A stretch of 37,151 nt of DNA from a virus. The position numbers and the translations under genes were made by a program. The first letter of the stretch is position 1, and the number at the start of each line of letters is the position of its first letter. Location: positions 1 through 37,151 of the IMG/VR virus record IMGVR_UViG_3300009506_000105; one strand, written 5' to 3'. Below, in pieces: positions 31,051-37,151 of this stretch. A model generated the notes under the pieces. The model saw only the letters and a program-made list of their open reading frames with translations, searched no databases and was not told where the DNA came from.

Positions 31051-31211
31051 CTGCTTTCCGGCCTTGTGATGCGATCTCGGAGCGAGACGAGCTCCGCTCG
31101 GTCTAGGCGGTAGTCCAGGCGATCGTAAGCCCGAGTGAGCGCGTCGTCCGGGCACGGATCGATTGGTCGGATTCTGAGCACGGATTGGCGTAGCGGCGTG
31201 TCTGGTTTCAT
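31047..31211 (-). CDS. Unknown small protein
   Basis: 54 residues from ATG 31211, sharing its first base with the preceding stop (TAATG). Basic and helical (ALTRAYDRLDYRLDRAELVS, RDRITRPESR). No family recognised. Overlaps the methyltransferase start (ATGA), so it is probably translated with it. Confidence 0.5.
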   Translation of the reverse strand: MKPDTPLRQSVLRIRPIDPCPDDALTRAYDRLDYRLDRAELVSLRDRITRPESR

Positions 31212-31705
31212 TACTTCCACCTTAGAGGCGCGCACGGCGCTGGCATTTGATCGGGTAACAATTGCAGTGCGATTAGGCCGCCTTTGGTTTTACCAACGTT
31301 TCGGAAACCGGCTCGCAGGAAACAGCGCCCCGGATCTCGTTTTCGACGTACTTTGCCAGCGTTCACAAAAGTTACCATACCTAATTCCGGCGGTTCCGGG
31401 TATTTCCACCGCGTCGCGGATACGGCCTGGCGGATCAGGTGTGACGACAGTACTGAGCCTTCATTGCGGAACGCCGAACAGATCCACGCACCTGCCCACG
31501 CGTGGCGTACGTATTGTACAAACGGCCACGACGTTACCCAAAACGCGTCTCCTAGAATAGAGTAGAGGACCAAGCACCGCCCTGGCGGAACAAATCCAGG
31601 CGATCCAATTTTTTGGCGATTGTAGTGGCGATCCGCTAACTGCCGCGCGCGTGGATCTGTTCGCCACGATAACTCCCACAGCATCGGCCCGTTTTCGGCG
31701 ATCAT
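31211..31705 (-). CDS. GNAT-fold phage protein, possibly Mom-like
   Basis: 164 residues from ATG 31705 (ATGA overlap with the metalloprotease stop); an earlier ATG at 31750 is inside that gene. ARQLADRHYNRQKIGSPGFV then PPGRCLVLYS, ICSAFRNEGS, LSSHLIRQA and a C-terminal PGRCFLRAGFRNVGKTKGGL follow a widespread phage family that I associate with GNAT-like DNA-modifying proteins such as Mom. In Mu, Mom adds a carbamoylmethyl group to adenines. Family and function need confirmation. It lies two genes from the Dam-like methyltransferase. Confidence 0.55.
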   Translation of the reverse strand: MIAENGPMLWELSWRTDPRARQLADRHYNRQKIGSPGFVPPGRCLVLYSILGDAFWVTSWPFVQYVRHAWAGAWICSAFRNEGSVLSSHLIRQAVSATRWKYPEPPELGMVTFVNAGKVRRKRDPGRCFLRAGFRNVGKTKGGLIALQLLPDQMPAPCAPLRWK

Positions 31706-32064
31706 GATGTCCCCCAAATGCGGCGATAGATCCGGCCGTGCCAGATCCAAAACGTGTCCCCGTGGTCACCCGCCCACCCGTGATGATCCCAGCGATCAAA
31801 CGCGTGCGCGATCTCGTGGATCAGTATGTCGCGGGTCTCGGTGAGTGACATACCCCGAGCGACGCGGATCGTAATCGTACCGGTGCGTCCGTCACGGCCC
31901 GGGGTGCGGTCGCAATCTCCTCGGTCGTGCGGGCCCACGTTGCGGCTCCAGATCCACCGCCACGAGTACCCTTCCGGTGGCGGGACGCAGGCACGGATTG
32001 CGCGGCACAGATCCCGCCACTCGGTCGCGGTGCATTGCGTGATCAGTTTGCGGCCGCGGCTCAC
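31702..32064 (-). CDS. SprT-like zinc metalloprotease
   Basis: 120 residues from GTG 32064, overlapping the polymerase stop (GTGA). LIHEIAHAFDRWDHHGWAGD contains the HExxH zinc site, and DHGDTFWIWHGRIYRR supplies the third ligand (G-x-x-H/D). This matches SprT-like/WLM-type small metalloproteases. Cellular SprT/Spartan proteins cleave proteins crosslinked to DNA. Position right after the DNA polymerase would suit removing protein blocks. That role is inference. Confidence 0.7.
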   Translation of the reverse strand: MSRGRKLITQCTATEWRDLCRAIRACVPPPEGYSWRWIWSRNVGPHDRGDCDRTPGRDGRTGTITIRVARGMSLTETRDILIHEIAHAFDRWDHHGWAGDHGDTFWIWHGRIYRRIWGTS

Positions 32065-33932
32065 TTGCCGTATCTTTCCGCGATCCGGGACTCTACTGTG
32101 ATCGGTACGTCCGGGCACCAGTGCCGGAACGCCTCAATCATGATCCGCTCCTGCCGAGCCTGCGCCGCTTCAGCGCGGTCGATCGGCACGGACGATACCG
32201 GTTCATCGTGGACGAACAGGACTTGTGATGTCACGTGCTCGCCCCGCCAAAGTGGAGAGTCTGGATTCCGGGAATCGAGCCATAACCACCACAGAGCAGT
32301 ACCGGCCGCGTCCGCAGCCAAGCCCTGGAACATGGTGTTGGCCGCTTCGGTGAACGTGCATCCGCCGCGGATCCGATTTGACCGGACCTGACGGATCGTG
32401 TATGTCTTGATCTCGCGCCCGTCCTTGAGAATCTTCAGGCGCCACGGCTGTGATTTGATCCAATCAAAGTACAAGCGCATTTCTGGCAAAGTTTCGTGCC
32501 AGATCTCATTGTTCCGCCGCACTTCATCGATCGGCATTTCAATCCCGCCGCGTCGAAGCTGGCGCTGGAACGCCGCATCGCCCATCCCGCCCGGTCGCCC
32601 GAAATTCCACGCTTTGGCGATGCGCCGGATCTTCAGGTGCTGTGGGTTCTTGGGGTCGTATTGGTCCGAGGGTATGTCCATGAGCCGGCACGCGAATTCG
32701 GTGTGCGGGTTCCGGCCAGAGATCAAGATCTCTCCAAGCGTGGACCGCCCGAGCACGTCCAGCTGAACTTGAGCAAGTGTTACCAGCTCAGCCCCGCTCC
32801 AGTCCGAGATCACGAACGCTTCGCCAGGCGGAGGCACTAGACATTCGCGGTATCCGCCGCTGGTAGGGAGATTCTGGAAATTCGTCCCAGCCCACGGTTC
32901 GTCCGGAGCGCTGGAGCTCGTGCGGCCGGTGTCTACCAGCTCGTCATATCGCGTGCGGACGATCGGGCGCTGGAGCACCGGCACAAGCCGTGAACGCTGC
33001 GTGCGGAGACTCTTGCGTTGGCGGAAGATCGTAAGCGGGTGGCCGGTGCCGATGATCTCGTTTCCGTTCTCGTCCCGTTCGGGACCGGGGACGCCCGCGG
33101 CCCGCATCGCGTCTTCGCTCAACGCAACCCCGGTCGGAGTCTTTGGCACAGGGACGCGGTGCTGTTCACAGAAACGGGCCATGAGTGACTGAGCAGCTTT
33201 GGTGTTCTGCGAGAGCTTCGGGCGCGCCTTGCCTTGCCAGCGCGCGAGCCCGAGCAGGGCTAGCGTATTCCCGGTATCGTGGATCTTCTGATCCAAGGAC
33301 TCCCGTAACTTCGTCACGTAGGGTTGATCAGTCAGTACCCCACGAAGCGTCTGAGCGTACAACGCCGCGTGTGTGCGTACCTTCCGCGTCTCGTCCTCTA
33401 GCAAGTCCCCGCCCATGAGCCCGCGGCGCTGCTCTTGGTCGGCCCAGAGTCGCCACGTCCACCGAACGTCCTCGAGAGCGTACTCGCGGGCCTCGGCCGG
33501 CCAGGCCGTGATCTCGAGCCTAAGTAGCTCTCCGTACCGCTTGCGCCACGTGTCCTCGCCTTTGGCCATGTCATGATCGAACCGCCGCGAGAGCATGGCC
33601 GCGAGCGAGTACCCGCCTGCGCGGTACCGATGGCCAGCGGCTATGTCGAGCAATTTCTCGCGCGTCGCGGTGTCGTGGACACGGTCTTCCAGGAGCGCGC
33701 GCAGAATCGCCTGCTCCAGCCCCGGCCATTGCCGCAAGAGCACGAACACGTCGAAGGGGGTAAACGAGCACACGATCCCACACTCGAGAGCGTATCCTGC
33801 CGCTAGTTGTGCGTGTGGATCATGTGCGGCGTACAGTCCTTCCTGCTTGCCGTCGAAAATCGCCACCGACACCAAGCGAGGCACGGGCTCAGTGTCGGTG
33901 GCTAGCGTGGTTTCTGTGTCGAGAGCGAGCAC
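32061..33932 (-). CDS. DNA polymerase, family A, with 3'-5' exonuclease
   Basis: 623 residues, GTG start at 33932 (overlaps preceding TAG). Exonuclease: LALDTET (D5, E7), SFTPFD (D61), YALEDVRWTW (Y151, D155). Polymerase: motif A SDWSGAELVTLAQV (D377, E382), motif B RRIAKAWNFGRPGGMG (R437, K440, F444), motif C VHDE (D576, E577). All catalytic acids are present. Motif B has Gly-Gly where Klenow has Tyr of the O-helix, as in one clade of phage PolA. No 5'-nuclease domain. It should be the main replicative polymerase, together with the helicase and ssDNA-binding-like protein upstream. Confidence 0.95.
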   Translation of the reverse strand: MLALDTETTLATDTEPVPRLVSVAIFDGKQEGLYAAHDPHAQLAAGYALECGIVCSFTPFDVFVLLRQWPGLEQAILRALLEDRVHDTATREKLLDIAAGHRYRAGGYSLAAMLSRRFDHDMAKGEDTWRKRYGELLRLEITAWPAEAREYALEDVRWTWRLWADQEQRRGLMGGDLLEDETRKVRTHAALYAQTLRGVLTDQPYVTKLRESLDQKIHDTGNTLALLGLARWQGKARPKLSQNTKAAQSLMARFCEQHRVPVPKTPTGVALSEDAMRAAGVPGPERDENGNEIIGTGHPLTIFRQRKSLRTQRSRLVPVLQRPIVRTRYDELVDTGRTSSSAPDEPWAGTNFQNLPTSGGYRECLVPPPGEAFVISDWSGAELVTLAQVQLDVLGRSTLGEILISGRNPHTEFACRLMDIPSDQYDPKNPQHLKIRRIAKAWNFGRPGGMGDAAFQRQLRRGGIEMPIDEVRRNNEIWHETLPEMRLYFDWIKSQPWRLKILKDGREIKTYTIRQVRSNRIRGGCTFTEAANTMFQGLAADAAGTALWWLWLDSRNPDSPLWRGEHVTSQVLFVHDEPVSSVPIDRAEAAQARQERIMIEAFRHWCPDVPITVESRIAERYGK

Positions 33933-34090
33933 TAGCTGGAGTCGTCGCAGGGATGGAGGCCGGGATCAAACTCACGCGAGGCGTAGTATTCGTCGAGCAG
34001 CTCCGCGGAGGACGGGACCTTGACCACGCGATAGCGCAGGGGCTCGGGCTCGGGCTCAGGCTCGGGCTCAGGGTGATGGTGGTCGTTCAT
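33932..34090 (-). CDS. Small protein with His and Pro-Glu repeats
   Basis: 52 residues from ATG 34090. The ATG overlaps the ssDNA-binding-like stop (ATGA) and the TAG overlaps the polymerase GTG, so it fits exactly between two genes. Begins MNDHHHPEPEPEPEPEP, then a basic strand (LRYRVVKVPSS) and an acidic end (ELLDEYYASREFDPG). No family known. May couple polymerase translation to the preceding gene. Confidence 0.6.
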   Translation of the reverse strand: MNDHHHPEPEPEPEPEPLRYRVVKVPSSAELLDEYYASREFDPGLHPCDDSS

Positions 34091-34869
34091 CGTCCGATCC
34101 CCGGAGGTAGCGGCAGGCCGGGCGGGTAGCCTGGCGGCGCCTGGACGGGCTGGGCGCTGGGCTGGGCAACGGGAGGAGGTTCACCGGTATTCAGCCCGGC
34201 GGGCCGGTCTGGAGCCATCCAAGCTGGCACGGAAGCCGCGACCGGGGCGGCCGTGGCCTGGAGTGACTGGCCATCCCAGATCAACCAGTCGACGATCGAG
34301 ATCACCGGGGATGTGCCCGGTGTTGGGTTGCGCTTCGATTTATCCCACACCCGGCAATGCCACTTGGTGCCGGCCGCGGGCTGGTGCGTCGCGTCTACCA
34401 CCCACGCCAAAAATCGATCGTCCCACTGCGTGCCGGGACTGCTGTCCGGCACCAGGTGCTCAATCAGTTGACACAGCCAGCCCTTGATCTCGTTCGGGCC
34501 GTGTCCGTACTGGTCCTGAAAGGGCTTAGCCCATGAATACGGCTCACCGGGGCGCACGTTCGGGTTCGTGCTCTCGAGCACGTTGAATTCGACGATGAAT
34601 CGCAGGCCGTAGTACGTTTGCTTTGCGTCTACTTTCGTGATCTCGACCACGTACTCGTATCCGCTCGGAAGCGGACGGCCAGTCTGGTTCCCGACTTGAG
34701 CTCCGGCCAGACTCGGAAGCGCGGCGGGGGCTTGATGCTGGTGCGCCGGCACCGGGGGCGGTGCTTGCGGGTGAACAGGAGCCGGGGCCGGGGCCGGGGC
34801 CTGGGCCGGGGCCGGCACTGCGCCGGGCGGGAACCCGGGTGGGAACGGTGCGTTGCTCGGTGGTTGCAT
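34087..34869 (-). CDS. ssDNA-binding-like protein with Pro/Ala-rich ends
   Basis: 260 residues from ATG 34869; a more upstream start at 34911 lies in the helicase gene. Residues about 1-70 are Pro/Ala/Gln-rich and flexible. The core (YEYVVEITKVDAKQTYYGLR, FIVEFNVLESTN, YSWAKPFQDQYGHGPNEIKG, DRFLAWVVDATHQ) has an OB-fold-like pattern found in phage ssDNA-binding proteins near PolA. A Trp-rich C-terminal half and Pro-rich tail end in PGYPPGLPLPPGIGR. Acidic C-terminal tip typical of SSB is absent. Position between helicase and polymerase supports the role. Confidence 0.6.
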   Translation of the reverse strand: MQPPSNAPFPPGFPPGAVPAPAQAPAPAPAPVHPQAPPPVPAHQHQAPAALPSLAGAQVGNQTGRPLPSGYEYVVEITKVDAKQTYYGLRFIVEFNVLESTNPNVRPGEPYSWAKPFQDQYGHGPNEIKGWLCQLIEHLVPDSSPGTQWDDRFLAWVVDATHQPAAGTKWHCRVWDKSKRNPTPGTSPVISIVDWLIWDGQSLQATAAPVAASVPAWMAPDRPAGLNTGEPPPVAQPSAQPVQAPPGYPPGLPLPPGIGR

Positions 34870-34901
34870 AGGTTCGCCTTTCGCCTTTCGGATCGTACAC
34901 G

Positions 34902-36647
34902 TCAGCGCCACGTGGCGTCAACGAATTTCTGCGGGAGTCCAGTAGATCGCGCAATCGAGCGAGCCTCTGCCCGCACGCGTTCTAGGACGTCAGCGTGGTA
35001 GTCGATCGAATCCAGGATCCCGACCGTCACCAGATCGGCGCGTTGGCCGGGCCGGTGGATGCGGCCGATCAGCTGCTCCCACGCGTCCGCGTTCGCGGGC
35101 AGCGTGAGTACGAGCGCGTTCATCCACGCTTGCAGATTCCGGCCCGTCCCGTGGGACGCGATCGAGAGTGCGATCGGGGAACCGGGCGGGGCGGACTCGG
35201 GATTGGTCCCGCCAGGGTAGTACGGCAGCCCCTGGCGATCCAGCTCGTGCCCGGCGGCTCGGTACCGCACCCACGTGAGTGCGCTGTGCTCGTGCGCGTA
35301 CGCGGCCGCGGCTGCAAGCACGGACCGGTCGAGCCACACGGGAACGGGATTGGGCTCGAATTTGTCCCGGACCGCGCGCCAGGCCGCGAGCCGGCGCGTT
35401 CCTTCGTCGTGCCCGGGCGGGACCGGACAGCCGCGCGAGCCCTGGCGTCTGATCCGGTCCAGCGCGTTGACGATCAGCGCCTCGGAGTCGAACCGATCAT
35501 GTCTACTATCGAGCACTGCGTGGACATACTTTCGCCATGCCCGCCGCGGCTGGAGCCACCAGCTCGGTGGCATGGGATCCCACCGGTAGAAAAACCCGAG
35601 CGCGAGCTGGCACAGGCAATCGGCAAGCTCCCACTGGTCCAAGAGCTCGCCATCGGGACGCAACGCGCTGATAGCAGTGTCCTCGATCACCTTCCGCAGC
35701 TCCGCGGGAACAACCGGACGCCAGCGGGTGATCTCGATCGCCGCGCCGCAGTCCGTGCCGGAGTCCACGAGCACGCCGGCGGACCCGCGGATCCACTCTG
35801 CAAAGCCACCCGGGATCTCGTCCAACGCGCCGCGCCCGATCCGGCGCAGCGCGTTCCCTGGGTTCAGCGCTTGCTGCCAGCGCTCAGCCTCGGCGCGCAC
35901 AAGCGGGACTGGAGCGTTGACACGCAGGGCCCAGATCAGCGCGTGCCAGTAGTCCAGGAGCTGATCAGTGATCAGCGTCCCCGAAAGCGCAAGCACGTTC
36001 GGTGCCCGACTCTGCACGCAGCGTTCAATCCTGCGGGACACGGCCGCGTCCCAATTCCGCGCGCCCTGGAATTCGTCTAGAATCAGCAAGTCCGGCGCGA
36101 GATCGGCGAGCTTGAATTCACGATCCGGTCGGCCCATTTCCTGGTACGAGACCAGCTCCGGAAGTCGCACGTTCCAGCCCTTGCGGAGTACAGCGAAGTC
36201 CCGCAGCGTCTTTTCGCGGAGCGCGGCGGGGATCATGAGCACCGGGCGGCGTGATTCAAGCAACGTCGGCGCGAGCAAGGTCACCAGCGTTTTCCCTGAA
36301 CCGACGCGCATATGCGCCACGAGTCCGCGGCGCTCGTACGCCTCCCGGAGCGCGATCGCTTGCGCGTCCCGTAGCATCACGGTGCCCGTACCGGAACAAA
36401 GCCGGCATGAAAGATCTCCCGAGCACAGCGGACACGCGGGGGTCGTACGAAGACGCAGCGCCCGCGAGAGCTGCACAGTTAGCTCGTCTGAGCCAGGCTC
36501 CCGCCGCGTAATCCCAAGCACCCGATCCAGATCCGGCCCGCGCCTGATCCCGTCCTGGCGTAGTCGCTTCGCGATCTCCCCGGAACCGCTGAGCAGGTCT
36601 CCGCAGGTCCGGCCTTCGCGGGCGAGCAGCTGATCTAGCAGTTGCAT
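34902..36647 (-). CDS. DEAD/SNF2-type DNA helicase with N-terminal zinc insert
   Basis: 581 residues, ATG at 36647. Motif I VGSGKTL (115-121), motif II LILDEFQ (188-194), motif III LALSGTL (219-225), motif VI QLIGRIHRPGQ (near 540): a complete superfamily 2 helicase of the SNF2-like phage class. Residues 72-86 (CPLCSGDLSCRLCSGTG) are a DnaJ-like zinc knuckle just before the ATPase part, unusual. Function: probable replicative or recombination helicase, or translocase. Overlaps the preceding small gene by 13 bases and leaves 32 bases before the ssDNA-binding-like gene. Confidence 0.9.
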   Translation of the reverse strand: MQLLDQLLAREGRTCGDLLSGSGEIAKRLRQDGIRRGPDLDRVLGITRREPGSDELTVQLSRALRLRTTPACPLCSGDLSCRLCSGTGTVMLRDAQAIALREAYERRGLVAHMRVGSGKTLVTLLAPTLLESRRPVLMIPAALREKTLRDFAVLRKGWNVRLPELVSYQEMGRPDREFKLADLAPDLLILDEFQGARNWDAAVSRRIERCVQSRAPNVLALSGTLITDQLLDYWHALIWALRVNAPVPLVRAEAERWQQALNPGNALRRIGRGALDEIPGGFAEWIRGSAGVLVDSGTDCGAAIEITRWRPVVPAELRKVIEDTAISALRPDGELLDQWELADCLCQLALGFFYRWDPMPPSWWLQPRRAWRKYVHAVLDSRHDRFDSEALIVNALDRIRRQGSRGCPVPPGHDEGTRRLAAWRAVRDKFEPNPVPVWLDRSVLAAAAAYAHEHSALTWVRYRAAGHELDRQGLPYYPGGTNPESAPPGSPIALSIASHGTGRNLQAWMNALVLTLPANADAWEQLIGRIHRPGQRADLVTVGILDSIDYHADVLERVRAEARSIARSTGLPQKFVDATWR

Positions 36648-36796
36648 GCTTTGCGGATAGCGTCGATCACTTCACAGGGGGTCGAGCACTTCGGGATTAG
36701 GCCCTGGTCAGCCAGCGCCGCGCCGAGCTCGGACACGCAGGACTCGAGATCGGCGAGGCGCTGGCGAAGTGCTAGCACGCTTCGCGGTGCTAGCAC
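36635..36796 (-). CDS. Small Cys-containing protein, start uncertain
   Basis: 53 residues from GTG 36796; GTG 36778 (47 residues) and ATG 36844 (overlaps the previous gene) are alternatives, and none has a good ribosome site. Helix (ALRQRLADLESCVSELGAAL) then CSTPCEVIDAIRKACNC with four Cys. The first codons lie inside a perfect inverted repeat (36763-36802) that could hide the start in the mRNA. No family known. Confidence 0.45.
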   Translation of the reverse strand: MLAPRSVLALRQRLADLESCVSELGAALADQGLIPKCSTPCEVIDAIRKACNC

Positions 36797-36802
36797 TTCG
36801 CC
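36763..36802. repeat. Perfect 16-base inverted repeat with palindromic cores
   Basis: Arms GGCGAAGTGCTAGCAC (36763-36778) and GTGCTAGCACTTCGCC (36787-36802), loop of 8. Each arm holds GTGCTAGCAC, itself a perfect 10-base palindrome, centred 18 bases apart. It lies at the start of the small gene at 36635-36796. Could be a dimeric operator pair, or an mRNA hairpin. Confidence 0.7.
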
Positions 36803-36812
36803 ACGGCGGCGT

Positions 36813-37151
36813 CTACTTCGCGACGAGCTCACAGAGCAGCTCATAATACTTGCGTGCGTCGTCCGCGGGGATCCCGGCGCTCGCGCATCCTACGATCAGC
36901 TTGGTGATATCCGCTTTGGTGGGCGGTGTCTTCGACGGCGGCCGGCCGGGCCCGGCCTTGCCCTGCGTCTTAGCGCCAGTAGCGGGCACGTGGGCCTGGA
37001 CAACCATCCGGATCAGCTCGTCGCGTTCCATGTTCGGAGGGGGGTTCTGGAGGACTTCTCTCAGTTGCTGCTGCTGCGCGGCCGGAAGCAGCGCAATCTG
37101 AGCTTCCTGCTCCGGCGTCGGTTGGAACGGGGCAGGGGCAGGGGCAGGGGC
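36813..37151 (-). CDS. Unknown protein, N-terminus cut by the right edge
   Basis: 112 residues visible. The frame runs open to the window edge, and the part before the first ATG (37031) reads like real protein (APAPAPAPFQPTPEQEAQIA, then LLPAAQQQQLREVLQNPPPN), so the true start probably lies outside. Contains a Pro/Lys linker (GKAGPGRPPSKTPPTKADIT) and a helical end (ADDARKYYELLCELVAK). No family recognised. First gene of the visible replication operon. Confidence 0.5.
   Translation of the reverse strand, partial: APAPAPAPFQPTPEQEAQIALLPAAQQQQLREVLQNPPPNMERDELIRMVVQAHVPATGAKTQGKAGPGRPPSKTPPTKADITKLIVGCASAGIPADDARKYYELLCELVAK

Noticed and set aside
23648-33932. Complete Z-genome (2-aminoadenine) pathway
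   Set aside because: No adenylosuccinate-synthetase-like PurZ protein was found among the reading frames; kept only as a partial resemblance.
34995-36080. Plus-strand open frame of about 361 codons
   Set aside because: Antisense to the helicase, whose motifs are unambiguous.

Overview
The window is a piece of a GC-rich (a little over 60% by eye, not computed), tightly packed genome of a contractile-tailed phage (myovirus type). Sheath, tube, tape measure, baseplate J-like, spike and hub genes lie in a row, with a DUF2184-type capsid gene, a DUF2213-type protease/scaffold and a decoration protein behind them. This morphogenesis set resembles the KPP10/Bcep781 kind of myophage block; that placement is from memory of the families, not a search. 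Two lipoprotein-like proteins and a small M15 endolysin without signal peptide or wall-binding repeats suggest a Gram-negative host. Nothing identifies the host further. I found no integrase, tRNA or CRISPR array.

Layout. (1) About 1-18779, minus strand: late genes. Reading leftwards: holin-like protein, HTH protein (possible small terminase), M15 endolysin, three tiny or cysteine-rich ORFs, protease/scaffold, decoration protein, major capsid, connector/neck genes, sheath, tube, chaperone with a probable programmed -1 frameshift, tape measure, baseplate genes, and a receptor-binding fibre cut by the left edge. (2) 18780-19136: an AT-rich intergenic control region with inverted TTAGGG-type motifs, two hairpins and a consensus -10 box. 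(3) 19140-23093: a mostly plus-strand accessory operon of small unknown, zinc-ribbon and pentapeptide-repeat proteins, with one opposing gene resembling a fragment of ComM/Mg-chelatase. (4) 23095-37151, minus strand: replication, nucleotide and DNA-modification genes, almost all joined by ATGA, GTGA, TTGA or TAATG overlaps. They include a DEAD/SNF2 helicase, an ssDNA-binding-like protein, a family A DNA polymerase, a SprT-like metalloprotease, a GNAT/Mom-like protein, a Dam-like methyltransferase, a metallophosphoesterase, a DEDD exonuclease, a gp88-like protein, an HD phosphohydrolase, an exported beta-helix protein, a beta-solenoid/MazZ-like fusion and a VRR-NUC nuclease.

How it fits together: the right block copies the genome and may adjust the dNTP pool and modify DNA; the middle block holds probable host-takeover or regulatory genes; the left block builds the particle and lyses the cell. 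The large terminase and portal genes are not in the window.

Most notable: a textbook -1 slippery heptamer with hairpin in the tail chaperone gene; MazZ-like and DatZ-like domains near a PolA gene (partial resemblance to 2-aminoadenine DNA systems, but no PurZ is visible); an exported beta-helix protein inside the replication operon; a Walker-A-less ComM-like fragment; and strong local enrichment of GATC beside a Dam-like methyltransferase.
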